Origin: JADJYF01 sp965278995 | Lineage (GTDB): Bacteria > Pseudomonadota > Gammaproteobacteria > Ga0077536 | Assembly: GCA_965278995.1 (NCBI GenBank) | Contig: OZ257136.1 | Location: forward strand, 3,534,001-3,598,000 | Direction of reading: 5' to 3' | DNA: 64,000 bases | In this document: piece after piece, positions 7,232-15,358 of the stretch | Layout: each line of letters starts with the position of its first letter | Position numbering within the stretch: the stretch's first letter is position 1 | Notes under the pieces: model-generated | Database searches by the model: none | Seen by the model: only the letters and a program-made list of their open reading frames with translations | Told to the model about the DNA's origin: nothing | Made by a program: the position numbers and the translations under genes

Positions 7232-8188
7232 TCAATGCGGCTTCCCATGCTCGGCGCCAGCGACGCGAAGTTCAACTCGTCGATTCTGGTAACGACCTTC
7301 TTCAGTCTCGTTCGGTGCAATAGGCTCCTGCTCACCTTGACCTTCGACACTGAGTCTCGTACTGACAATGCCGTGCTCGACGAGATAGTCGCGGACCGCG
7401 CTCGCGCGCTTCTCGGAGAGCTTCTGGTTGTAGGCGTCCGTACCCGTACTGTCGGTATGGCCGACAATGCGGACGTCGACTGAATTAGCGTTGGTCAGCG
7501 CATCGACTGCCTGGTCGAGAATCTGCGTCGACTTTGGCTCGATGTTGGAACTGTCGAACTTGAAATTGACGCCGGTCAACGTCATCAGAATATCGGGGCA
7601 ACCATTCGCATCGACTTTGGTGCCGGGGGGAGTGCCCGGGCAGCGGTCTAGACTGTCAACGATACCGTCACCATCGCTATCCGGATCTGATGCAGGCATC
7701 GGGGCAGGCGCTTCTGCCACGACGTTGCGCGCACTTTCCACTTCTCCAACGGCAACAAGAAATGCGGCTTTACATGCCTCAATGTCGTCTGGCTGCAAAT
7801 CTTCAGAGGCCTGCTCAAGCCAGCAATCATAGGTGGATTGCGCGCGCGCGGCGGCTACCGGTACGCTCTGACGCCCACCTTGCTCTAACGCCCCGACCAG
7901 GCGCGAGCGGGCCTGGGTCAACTCGGGCTCATACTTGTCTTTGAGGAACCCGCGGCGCAACTCCGGCTGATCAGGGTCGGTGGGCTGTCCGGCTGTCGCA
8001 GCCGTCGCTCGCGCGGCGTAAGTCGCACCGTCACGGGCGTCACCTTGCGCACGCTCCGCTTGTGCCAACGCCTGATAGTCGCTGGCAAGTGCTGCATTAA
8101 ATGCGTTTATTTCGGACGTCGCAGCTGCCGCAGCTGTAGCGAGAAAACTCATCGTGAGTAATCCCGTACATGTAATCGTAAATGTCAT
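7232..8188 (-). CDS. OmpA-like envelope protein with TSP3 repeat (copy 2)
   Basis: The product has 318 residues. Start 8188 follows AGGAG, and the first 24 residues form a signal peptide ending in TAAAAA. Residues about 25-170 are a helical region rich in Ala/Gln/Glu (INAFNAALASDYQALAQAER), similar in kind to the DUF4398-like helical domains that precede OmpA domains in some proteins. A TSP3 acidic repeat and an OmpA peptidoglycan-binding domain (VRIVGHTDSTGTDAYNQKLS) follow. There is no lipobox, so unlike its neighbour it is probably periplasmic or anchored differently. It lies 166 bp upstream of copy 1. Confidence 0.92.
   Translation of the reverse strand: MTFTITCTGLLTMSFLATAAAAATSEINAFNAALASDYQALAQAERAQGDARDGATYAARATAATAGQPTDPDQPELRRGFLKDKYEPELTQARSRLVGALEQGGRQSVPVAAARAQSTYDCWLEQASEDLQPDDIEACKAAFLVAVGEVESARNVVAEAPAPMPASDPDSDGDGIVDSLDRCPGTPPGTKVDANGCPDILMTLTGVNFKFDSSNIEPKSTQILDQAVDALTNANSVDVRIVGHTDSTGTDAYNQKLSEKRASAVRDYLVEHGIVSTRLSVEGQGEQEPIAPNETEEGRYQNRRVELRVAGAEHGKPH
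7250..7687 (-). repeat. OmpA-domain direct repeat, copy 2 (with 6316-6753)
   Basis: This is the second copy of the 438-bp domain block. The two copies are in the same orientation, 496 bp apart, and in frame within different genes. That makes the locus prone to deletion or conversion by homologous recombination. Confidence 0.9.
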
Positions 8189-8279
8189 CTGGGAAAGTCT
8201 CCTGTCTGGAAGGCGCGCGGACATGAGGCATGAGCGCCGTCATGACCGCAGCTTTGCCGTTGCGGCTGAAACCGTTGGC

Positions 8280-8804
8280 CTAGAAATCGAAACCAATACC
8301 GACAGAGTAAGGAACGACACCGTCCCTGCAGCAGTCATCAACAGGCACTTCATAGGCAACGTTACCGAAGACAAACGTGCTTTCATTGACGAAGTATTTG
8401 ATACCTACTTCGGGGCCGACGATCGCCTCGTCGTCAACACCAGCACCGTAGATGCCACCTATATTCACACCCATGTAGGGCTGCCACTTGGCATAATCCC
8501 ATTGGTAAGCGGCCTGCATCACCGATCGCGCACTGATCAAGGTGCTGTCATTGGCACTGCTCTCCAGCATGGCCTGCTTGAATGTGAACAGAACATTCTT
8601 GGAATAATAGTAACCGAGCGACCCTGCTACGCCCAAGTTGGGCTCATCAAAATCGTCGTCAGACTGTCCAGTACCAGTCAGTGTAGCCTCCCAGTTGCCG
8701 GCATGCGGGCCGGGGTCAAGCGTGAAGGGCGGCATGTCGCCAGGTTCGGCGCTGGCAACCGTGCTCAATGCGAGCAGCGGTAAAACAAATAAAAATCGAT
8801 TCAT
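8280..8804 (-). CDS. small outer-membrane beta-barrel protein
   Basis: The 174-residue product has a clear signal peptide (MNRFLFVLPLLALSTVASAE). The mature part has alternating hydrophobic/polar strands and ends in SVGIGFDF, the terminal-Phe beta signal of outer-membrane proteins. Motifs such as QPYMGVNIGGIYG and GPEVGIKYFVNE are typical of OmpW/OmpA-like small barrels. ATG 8804 is 8 nt from GGAG; an ATG two codons earlier (8810) is too close to the site. No specific substrate can be named. Confidence 0.82.
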   Translation of the reverse strand: MNRFLFVLPLLALSTVASAEPGDMPPFTLDPGPHAGNWEATLTGTGQSDDDFDEPNLGVAGSLGYYYSKNVLFTFKQAMLESSANDSTLISARSVMQAAYQWDYAKWQPYMGVNIGGIYGAGVDDEAIVGPEVGIKYFVNESTFVFGNVAYEVPVDDCCRDGVVPYSVGIGFDF

Positions 8805-8945
8805 ACTCATAACTCCGCCCCGTGGGATGATGGATGTGCCGGCGCCAGGGCGTACGCTCACACTGAAGCGCACAGTAACGAAGCGTTCGCGATATCTCAG
8901 TGCGTTGACGAACAGAATGCGCCGGAAAGCACCGACGCCAAGTTC

Positions 8946-9743
8946 TCAGGGGCGCCGTTCGAGGCGGAGTCGAACCTCGGTCGCGACTGGCAGATGATCT
9001 GACAGATGTTCGTTCAATACGACCGCTTCGATAACTTCGACGGTCGGTGAAACAAGAATATGATCGAGCGCGCGGAATGGCCGCCAGCTTGGAAACGTAT
9101 GACCGTTGACGACCCCACGCAGGCCGGCTTTTGCCAGGTCGGCGTGTCCAGACAGCTCGCGTAAATCGCAGTTGAAATCGCCGAGGATAATCGTGTCCTG
9201 ATTATCCTTGACCAGCCTCGCCAAATAGGCGAGCTGTGCAGTACGCGCACGCCGCCCGAGCGCCAGATGTGCAATGATGATCCGTAACGATTCGTAACGC
9301 TCCAGACTGATGTTGAACTGAAGTGCACCGCGGCCGGGGAGCCAGCCCGGCAGTGCGTGATACTGCGCGTAGTCTAACGGCCAGCGCGACAGGCAACCCA
9401 AACAGTGTTTCGCAATGGGGCGTAGATTGCGTGTCACTGCTGCATGCCAGTAGGGGAAGCCGGCACGCTCGGCAATGTAAGCAACCTGATTGACGCTGGC
9501 CGTACGCAGGCTGCCCGCGTCTGCTTCCTGCAAAGCTACGATGTCATAAGGCGCCGCGAGTGCCGCGATGCGATCGAGATTGTCTCGTGCATCACGGGTC
9601 GGCCAGACGTGACGCCAGGCATGGGTGAGGTATTGCGAGTATCGCGAAGTGTGCAGGCCATTCTGAATGTTGAGCGACAGCAATCGGAGACTGCGGCCGG
9701 TCTCGACCTCGTCCAATATCGGTGGAGCGAGATGCGTCGACAC
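8946..9743 (-). CDS. endonuclease/exonuclease/phosphatase (EEP) family protein, YbhP-like
   Basis: The product has 265 residues with a GTG start at 9743. EEP motifs are visible in order: LSLNIQNG near residue 22 (metal-binding Asn), DIVALQEAD (catalytic Glu, about 74), ILGDFNCD (Asp and Asn, about 190), and the C-terminal SDHLPV (Asp-His, about 250). The fold serves Mg-dependent phosphodiesterases including nucleases and sphingomyelinases. It starts two bases after the stop of the phospholipase D-type gene. E. coli ybhP-ybhO(clsB) has the same pairing, so a role in phospholipid turnover is a reasonable inference. Confidence 0.9.
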   Translation of the reverse strand: MSTHLAPPILDEVETGRSLRLLSLNIQNGLHTSRYSQYLTHAWRHVWPTRDARDNLDRIAALAAPYDIVALQEADAGSLRTASVNQVAYIAERAGFPYWHAAVTRNLRPIAKHCLGCLSRWPLDYAQYHALPGWLPGRGALQFNISLERYESLRIIIAHLALGRRARTAQLAYLARLVKDNQDTIILGDFNCDLRELSGHADLAKAGLRGVVNGHTFPSWRPFRALDHILVSPTVEVIEAVVLNEHLSDHLPVATEVRLRLERRP

Positions 9744-9744
9744 C

Positions 9745-11181
9745 TTAGAGCCAGTACTCGCCGAGGCGCGCTAACTGTTCTTTCAGGCGTTGTAAAGGTG
9801 AGCGCAGCTGCCACCGTCTCAGTGTAATTGCTTCAGACGCCTGCAGGTCCTGTGTGAACATGGTTTCCATCTGCGTGGCGAAATCCCGCCCCAGAATGAC
9901 AGCATTGACTTCGTCGTTATGAAGAAAGCTGCGCCAATCGAGATTGGTTGAACCGATAGTCGACCAGACGCCGTCGATGCAGGCCGTCTTCGCATGCATC
10001 AAAGCACCGCGTCTCTGGGAAATTTTTACGCCATACTTCAGTAACTCACTGTAGTACGAACGCCCCAGGTTAATAATCGTCGAGGAGTCCGAGTAACTCG
10101 GTAGAACGAGCACGACATCCACCCCGCGCTGGGCGGCTGTAATCAGCGCCTCCATCAATTGCGGATCAGGCGCGAAATAGGCAATCGTCAGATGGAGTGA
10201 ATATCGTGCATGGCTTATGGCTGACATCAGCGTCAGATAGATGAGCCTCTGCGGATCATCGGGCGTGCTGCCGATGGCACGTACGATTTCATGACCGCGA
10301 GGCTCCAGTTCAGGATAGTAGTCCCGCGCTGCTAGTGGGGCGCCGTGCTGCTTGGCCCATGTCTCCAGAAACAGTTTCTGGAATTCTGCTACGACCGGAC
10401 CCTCGATCTGGATATGGGTATCCCGCCAACCACCTTTGCTTTCTTCCACTGCTGATTGATTGGTGATCGCTCGCCGGATCAGCGGCGAACTGCTGTACGC
10501 GGAACTGATATTAATCCCGCCGGTGAACGCAATGCGCCCGTCTACGATCAGCTGTTTGCGATGATCGCGATGATTCGGCGACCACTCGCCGGTGTTAACC
10601 TCCAGCGGGTTCAGGGGATTGAACTCGAGGAGCTGTACCCCGGCTGCGCGCAGGCGCTCGAAAAAAGCAACGGGCGTAGCGACAGCCCCAATGCTGTCGT
10701 ATATGACGTTCACCTGCACGCCGGCAGCCTGGCGGGCGAGGAGACGTTCGGCGAACTGCTGGCCGGCCTCATCGTCTGCGAAGATGTAACTTTCAAGATT
10801 TATGCTGTCCTTGGCAGCATCGATAGCGGCGAACATAGCCGCGTAGGTGGCCGGTCCATTCTGCAGCAAGGTCACTTTGTTACCGAGTACGAGAGGGCTG
10901 TTCGCATTGACGGCCTGCTCATAAGCCAGGTGCTTCTCGAGAATATCGGTATCGCCTCTTGGCCCTTCGAGTCTCTCAAGGATAGCGTCACTCAGCGTGT
11001 CCGAAACCGGGCCATGTTTGCCTTCAAACTCCACCTGGGTCGGGCGCGGACGTGCCTGTTCGTGCCGCATGTTCGGCAGCGCGGCGCATGCACATAGACT
11101 GAGCAGCATTGCGGCCAAGGTTAAATCACGCGATGCCCGGACCGCGCACCTCGTGCTTTTCATCAGCCGACTAATGCGCAT
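9745..11181 (-). CDS. phospholipase D family / cardiolipin synthase-like protein
   Basis: The product has 478 residues and both HKD catalytic motifs: H-R-K-Q-L-I-V-D near residue 207 (with GGINISSAY behind it) and H-A-K-T-A-C-I-D near 405 (with GSTNLDWRSF). Such enzymes join two phosphatidyl lipids into cardiolipin, or exchange headgroups. The N-terminus has a basic start and a hydrophobic stretch ending LCAC, a possible lipobox, so it may be a lipid-anchored envelope enzyme rather than the usual two-span form. The start at 11181 overlaps the upstream gene by 11 nt; ATG 11163 would avoid the overlap. The EEP gene follows directly. Confidence 0.9.
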   Translation of the reverse strand: MRISRLMKSTRCAVRASRDLTLAAMLLSLCACAALPNMRHEQARPRPTQVEFEGKHGPVSDTLSDAILERLEGPRGDTDILEKHLAYEQAVNANSPLVLGNKVTLLQNGPATYAAMFAAIDAAKDSINLESYIFADDEAGQQFAERLLARQAAGVQVNVIYDSIGAVATPVAFFERLRAAGVQLLEFNPLNPLEVNTGEWSPNHRDHRKQLIVDGRIAFTGGINISSAYSSSPLIRRAITNQSAVEESKGGWRDTHIQIEGPVVAEFQKLFLETWAKQHGAPLAARDYYPELEPRGHEIVRAIGSTPDDPQRLIYLTLMSAISHARYSLHLTIAYFAPDPQLMEALITAAQRGVDVVLVLPSYSDSSTIINLGRSYYSELLKYGVKISQRRGALMHAKTACIDGVWSTIGSTNLDWRSFLHNDEVNAVILGRDFATQMETMFTQDLQASEAITLRRWQLRSPLQRLKEQLARLGEYWL

Positions 11182-12145
11182 GATTGACAGCCGGTGGATG
11201 GGACACCGCCTTTTGGGCCTCGATCTCTCGATGTTTCATCGACAGATACTCATCGCGCTCAAGTTCGTGAAGCTGTCTTGGATAACGTTCGGTAGCCGAA
11301 AACCACGCCTGAAGACGCCGCTCGACCGTCGCGTCCGCTGATGGCGCAAGCGTTCCAAGATATGCTTCGATAGCAAGGTAATACCGCATGGTATTGCGCT
11401 CGATGGCGCCGCGCAGGCCATCCACATATACCGGTTCGCCGTCCGCCCGGGTATTGAGCAGAGTGAAACCCTGCTTGTCTCGCCCGATAGTCGACAGATA
11501 CGCTTCTGTTGCCATCCGCGCACTCAGACCATAGGCGTATGCGTATGCGAGGTGCAGAAAACTGCCGCCACCTTTGAGCGCAGCGAGTTCCAGAATGATG
11601 CGATAGTCGCTGGTGCCGAGCGGACCAGCATCGGCGTTCAACGTCACTTTCAGGTAATTCGAAGTCGTGTTTTCAATCCTGAAGTCGAACACGATTGGGT
11701 AAGCATCCTGCAGAGATTCGTGATTCTTTCGACCGAGCCGTACAGACAGCTGAGACTTGTCCGTCGACGCGTGGCAGCTTTTGACATTCAAATGCAGAAT
11801 CAAAATATCGCACCAATTCGCGATACCCTCTAGTGCGGGACCGGCGATGTCATAGTTCTGATCCAGTTGCGCGTAAACGTCGCCGGCGAGTTTTCCGTCA
11901 CCTTCACTGGATTCGAGATGCAGTGGGCGCTCGAACTGATTGGCGCTCAACTGTTCACGCAGAGCTTCGTGCCGAGCGAGCAATGCCGGTGCTTGTTGCG
12001 CCAACGCAGGCGGTTGCGTCGCCAGCAGCACAAGGACAACTGGTTGGACGAGCACCAGGGACTTACTGCATAGGCCGAGCACCCGTCGTGCCCGCAGGTA
12101 GCGCGTCGGGTGCTCGACAATCGATTCAGCAGGGATGAGCGGCAT
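11171..12145 (-). CDS. exported protein of unknown function in cls operon
   Basis: The 324-residue product has a basic N-terminus and a hydrophobic segment at about residues 28-50 (LVLVQPVVLVLLATQPPALA), predicting export. The mature protein has two recognisable but unassigned parts: an alpha/beta region (DIAGPALEGIANWCDILILH, with a partner Cys in VKSCHAS) and a C-terminal helical charged region. The pattern around GTSDYRIILELAALKGGGSF recalls lipid-binding START-like proteins, but this is only an impression. It overlaps the cls-like gene and heads the unknown-cls-EEP unit, so a phospholipid-related envelope job is inferred. Confidence 0.7.
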   Translation of the reverse strand: MPLIPAESIVEHPTRYLRARRVLGLCSKSLVLVQPVVLVLLATQPPALAQQAPALLARHEALREQLSANQFERPLHLESSEGDGKLAGDVYAQLDQNYDIAGPALEGIANWCDILILHLNVKSCHASTDKSQLSVRLGRKNHESLQDAYPIVFDFRIENTTSNYLKVTLNADAGPLGTSDYRIILELAALKGGGSFLHLAYAYAYGLSARMATEAYLSTIGRDKQGFTLLNTRADGEPVYVDGLRGAIERNTMRYYLAIEAYLGTLAPSADATVERRLQAWFSATERYPRQLHELERDEYLSMKHREIEAQKAVSHPPAVNHAH

Positions 12146-12224
12146 GCTTGCAAAGCGCCGCCCGCGACATCGGCAGTGTCGCGAGCGAAAGTTTCGCCAT
12201 TATCCGATCGTAACTAGCCGTGCT

Positions 12225-13052
12225 CTACAGGACGAGCGATTTGGACTCAACGTCGCGAACGCCCCGTACGTTCTTGGCAAGCTCGATGGCGAGCTCCCGC
12301 TCAGCGCCGGTATCGACCTTGCCGCTTAATGTAACAATACCGTTACTGGTGCTGACGTCGATATCACTGCTGCGAACGTTGTTCGAGTACATGAAAGTTG
12401 ATTTGACTTTGGTCGTTATCCAGCTGTCGGCGATCTTCTGTTCCGCGACATCAGCGGTCTGCTCGACTTTCTCAGCCACCGTGGGTTTATCAACGCCGAT
12501 TTTCAGCTGATTATCAACTGAGATAACACCGCGGGTATTTCTCGTCAGACGGATGACCAGATCTCGGCTGGCCGTACTTTCGGCAGTGCCGGTCAACGTT
12601 ACCTTGCCTGCCTTGGTTGTAACATTGGTATCCATCGCACTGGCATACTTACTCCACGCCAGCTTCGACTTGACCGCAGCAGTGATCGTCGCGTCATCGA
12701 TGACATCGCCATACTGTTGCGATTTAGTGCCTTTCGCCGGCACATAGTCGCCCTGTACAACGATCTGATTGTCGACCTGTTTGACACCAGAAACACCGAG
12801 CGCGATCTGCTTCGCCAATTCCTTGTTGACATCTTCGTCGACACTGCCGGTCAGGGTTGCGGTTCCCTGGTGTACTGAAACCTGCAGATCATTGGCACGC
12901 AGATAAGGATTCAGCGCGTAAGTCGTCCAGATCTGGACTTCCTGGCGGGCTTCCGTGACATCCTGCGTGGCAGGCCCGGCGAACACGCTGCTGCTGACAA
13001 TCGCAAGTGCAATGCTGGAAGTAAGCAATAATCGGCGGAAGGGAGTATTCAT
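12225..13052 (-). CDS. periplasmic protein with three BON domains (OsmY-like)
   Basis: The product has 275 residues. Residues 1-25 are a signal peptide (ALAIVSSSVFAG). Three BON domains follow at about 35-100, 118-185 and 205-272, each with the pattern (V/I)-x-(V/T)-x-x-G-x-(V/A)-T-L-(T/S)-G-x-V and a terminal V-x-x-V-x-N/S. OsmY, the best-known member, is an RpoS-controlled periplasmic chaperone with two BON domains; this three-domain version is longer. Position at the end of a run of small stress-type genes supports a stress role. Confidence 0.92.
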   Translation of the reverse strand: MNTPFRRLLLTSSIALAIVSSSVFAGPATQDVTEARQEVQIWTTYALNPYLRANDLQVSVHQGTATLTGSVDEDVNKELAKQIALGVSGVKQVDNQIVVQGDYVPAKGTKSQQYGDVIDDATITAAVKSKLAWSKYASAMDTNVTTKAGKVTLTGTAESTASRDLVIRLTRNTRGVISVDNQLKIGVDKPTVAEKVEQTADVAEQKIADSWITTKVKSTFMYSNNVRSSDIDVSTSNGIVTLSGKVDTGAERELAIELAKNVRGVRDVESKSLVL

Positions 13053-13067
13053 GGTATTTCTCGATAA

Positions 13068-13292
13068 CTAACGGATATTGACTGTAAGGGTCGGCAATGA
13101 TTGCGGCAGACTCATGACTTCGTCATCGCCATTGGCTGCCTGACCAGGCTTGTTGTCGGGTCGATTTACCACATGCTGCCCGGAATCTGCGCTGCCTGCG
13201 GGAGGATTCCGGTTCGGTTGCTGGATCTGCGGCGCATTGGGTATTGGCTGCAGCTTGCGCGCCGGCCCGCGCAGATGGTTTGGCTTTTTCAT
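13068..13292 (-). CDS. small Pro/Asn/Gln-rich hypothetical protein
   Basis: The 74-residue ORF begins MKKPNHLRGPARKLQPIPNA at ATG 13292 and is hydrophilic and probably disordered, with neither signal peptide nor hydrophobic segment. Only a weak ribosome site (GGTCGAGA) is seen. It sits between two well-supported genes on the same strand, 15 bp upstream of the BON gene. I recognise no family. A longer version from 13400 looks less likely. Confidence 0.4.
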   Translation of the reverse strand: MKKPNHLRGPARKLQPIPNAPQIQQPNRNPPAGSADSGQHVVNRPDNKPGQAANGDDEVMSLPQSLPTLTVNIR

Positions 13293-13416
13293 CGTATTCT
13301 CGACCTGGTTCCCGTCGCCTGCGGATTTGCCGGCGACTGGGGTTGGCATGGTCCCTAACATACGATGATGGGCGCACGGTGTCGGTGCGCTTGCACGCAT
13401 AAGGGCGTAACTGCTG

Positions 13417-13575
13417 TCAGATACGACCCATGACGACCAGTACGACCAGAATGACGACGATCACGCCAATACCACCGCTGGGTCCGTAACCCCAGCTGCT
13501 GCTATGTGGCCACGTCGGGAACGCCCCGATCAATAACAGAACCAGTACGATCAACAAGATTGTCCCGATGCTCAT
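13417..13575 (-). CDS. DUF3309 small membrane protein
   Basis: The 52-residue ORF starts MSIGTILLIVLVLLLIGAFP, continues TWPHSSSWGYGPSGGIG, and ends in a second hydrophobic helix and GRI. Two helices around a W-P-H-S-x-x-W-G-Y-G-P-S-G-G centre define DUF3309. AGGAAA lies upstream of ATG 13575. Function is unknown; members recur in stress-gene clusters of proteobacteria. It lies 22 bp behind the membrane protein at 13597. Confidence 0.93.
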   Translation of the reverse strand: MSIGTILLIVLVLLLIGAFPTWPHSSSWGYGPSGGIGVIVVILVVLVVMGRI

Positions 13576-13596
13576 AGCACTTTCCTCATGTGGCAG

Positions 13597-14019
13597 TTAA
13601 TAACGATGTCCGAGCAGGCGTGCGACGGACCCACGAAAGGAGTTACGACGGTGGTAGTCCAGTGTGGGCATGATCATCGGCGCTGTGTCTGACCCGGGTG
13701 CGCGGTAGCCACGATCACTCCGGTGCTTGGCAATGGACTGTGTTTGAATTCGGCCTGCGATGTAGCCACCGAGGCCCGATGCGATGAGCTGCGTCGCCAC
13801 TATCCACAGTATCGATAGCGTACTTATCGATTCACGCGTGCCGGGAAGCGGGATGCCGGCAGCCAGCCCCAGGATCAACAAGAGCGAGCCAACGGCGAGT
13901 GCTGCAGTGGCACCAGCGATCGACGCTCCGATGGATATTGCGCTAATTTCTTCCTGCGACTGTGATATCGAAACTTTTTCCGATGAGTCACCCGTTTCGC
14001 GCTTCTGCATATCGTTCAT
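13597..14019 (-). CDS. two-span membrane protein, short relative of a PhnA-like family
   Basis: The product has 140 residues. A charged Ser/Glu N-terminus is followed by two membrane segments (about residues 30-55 and 68-88) with glycines, ending LIASGLGGYIAGRIQTQ. This pairing of an I-S-x-G-A-x-x-A-G helix with a S-x-L-G-G-Y-x-x-G-R helix matches the N-terminal part of larger membrane proteins annotated as PhnA-like or hypothetical. The C-terminal 50 residues here are basic and polar, as if the family's remaining spans were lost. Function is unknown. Confidence 0.65.
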   Translation of the reverse strand: MNDMQKRETGDSSEKVSISQSQEEISAISIGASIAGATAALAVGSLLLILGLAAGIPLPGTRESISTLSILWIVATQLIASGLGGYIAGRIQTQSIAKHRSDRGYRAPGSDTAPMIMPTLDYHRRNSFRGSVARLLGHRY

Positions 14020-14112
14020 GGTGCTCTCGTCGAATTTATTGCTGCGAGGACTTGTACACTGTGCGACGGCAGCACGATTGGGGAGATCTTAGGGAGCGTA
14101 CCGAGTGGCGTC

Positions 14113-14155
14113 GGTGCGGTATCACACGCGTGGGCCTTGATGGCGTGACCGCACC
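14113..14155. other. two-part hairpin after the diguanylate cyclase gene
   Basis: GGTGCGGT (14113-14120) pairs with ACCGCACC (14148-14155), and CACGC (14125-14129) with GCGTG (14143-14147) inside it. It lies 18 bp past the stop of the minus-strand gene at 14173, where a terminator is expected, but no T-run follows. Possibly a 3' stabiliser or factor-dependent end. Confidence 0.45.
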
Positions 14156-14172
14156 AAGACACTAGGATGTGC

Positions 14173-15204
14173 TTAAGAGCATGAAGCACGTTTACTCCCG
14201 AATTCTTGAGACTCGCTTTTAATCTCTTCCACATTGGCAGCGAATTGATAAGCATTACCGCCGTGATCTTTTGCGCAATACATAGCGATATCGGCGCATC
14301 GAATCAGTGCTTCGGCGTCGCACGGCTCTTTTTCGTAGATGCTTATCCCGATACTAGCGGTAATGGCTATCGTTAACTGGTCAATAGAATGAGATTCTGA
14401 TAACGCCAGCAATATCGTTTGTGCCGCGATTGCGGCGTCTCCGGCCTGCTCAATCTCAGGCAGCAGAATGACGAATTCATCCCCACCCTGCCGGCAAACG
14501 GTATCCGAACTCCGTACACAGGCGACCAGGCGCCGCGCCACCGATTGCAACAGCTGGTCACCAACTGCATGACCCAGCGTATCGTTGATCTCCTTGAAGC
14601 GATCAATGTCGAGAAACATGACAGCGACACTGCGCCTGTTCCGGCGGGCGAGCGCCAACGCGTGGCCAACACGGTCACCGAACAGGAGGCGGTTCGGTAA
14701 ATCAGTAAGGAAATCATGCTGAGCCAGGTGCGTCATCTTTTGCGCCACTGCTCGCGCTGCACTGACATCGCGAAAAACCAGCACTGCGCCTGTTATTTGA
14801 CCATCAGGTCCGCGGACGGGTGCTGCCGAGTCTTCGATTGCGAGCTCAGCCATATCGCGCCGTATAAGCAGGCAATTCAGCGTTAAACGCATGGTCCGTT
14901 GCAACCGCATTGCGCCGATCAGAGGATTCGCGACCGGCGCGTGCGTCGCAGCGTCGACGAGCGCAAAGACGACTTCCAGCGGACGACCGTTAGCTTCCGT
15001 CAGCGACCAGCCCGTCATCTTTTCGGCAGCCGCATTCAGATAAGTCACCCGCGCCGCGAGGTCGACTGTCAGTACGCCGTCACCGATGGCATCGAGGATT
15101 CTTACGGCGTCGCCGATATGCGGCAGAACAGGACTATCAAATTCCGGTTTGTCCGGTGTATTGCCGAGAATAGACGCAGCAGCAAGATCAGTATCGCGAG
15201 TCAT
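14173..15204 (-). CDS. PAS-GGDEF diguanylate cyclase
   Basis: The product has 343 residues and no membrane segment, so it is cytosolic. A PAS domain spans about residues 28-145 (AIGDGVLTVDLAARVTYLNA and AAEKMTGW). A GGDEF domain spans about 175-335, with the intact active site GGDEF near residue 241 and the inhibitory I-site R-S-S-D five residues before it. It should make cyclic di-GMP from two GTP and be feedback-inhibited. No EAL domain is present. It is divergent from the first Crp/Fnr gene, with 154 bp between them. The double PilZ protein at 50965 is a possible c-di-GMP receptor in this window. Confidence 0.93.
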   Translation of the reverse strand: MTRDTDLAAASILGNTPDKPEFDSPVLPHIGDAVRILDAIGDGVLTVDLAARVTYLNAAAEKMTGWSLTEANGRPLEVVFALVDAATHAPVANPLIGAMRLQRTMRLTLNCLLIRRDMAELAIEDSAAPVRGPDGQITGAVLVFRDVSAARAVAQKMTHLAQHDFLTDLPNRLLFGDRVGHALALARRNRRSVAVMFLDIDRFKEINDTLGHAVGDQLLQSVARRLVACVRSSDTVCRQGGDEFVILLPEIEQAGDAAIAAQTILLALSESHSIDQLTIAITASIGISIYEKEPCDAEALIRCADIAMYCAKDHGGNAYQFAANVEEIKSESQEFGSKRASCS

Positions 15205-15358
15205 AGCTCACGATTCTGGCTCACGTGCGACTTTTAGCTCAGTACGGTAAGTCACATATATGAATACTGACTTTTATGTGCGGTATCGTACGGACATTTC
15301 CCGTGAATAGTCTAAGCTAAATGATCTACCCCAATGCGTTAATCGGACGGACGCCCCC

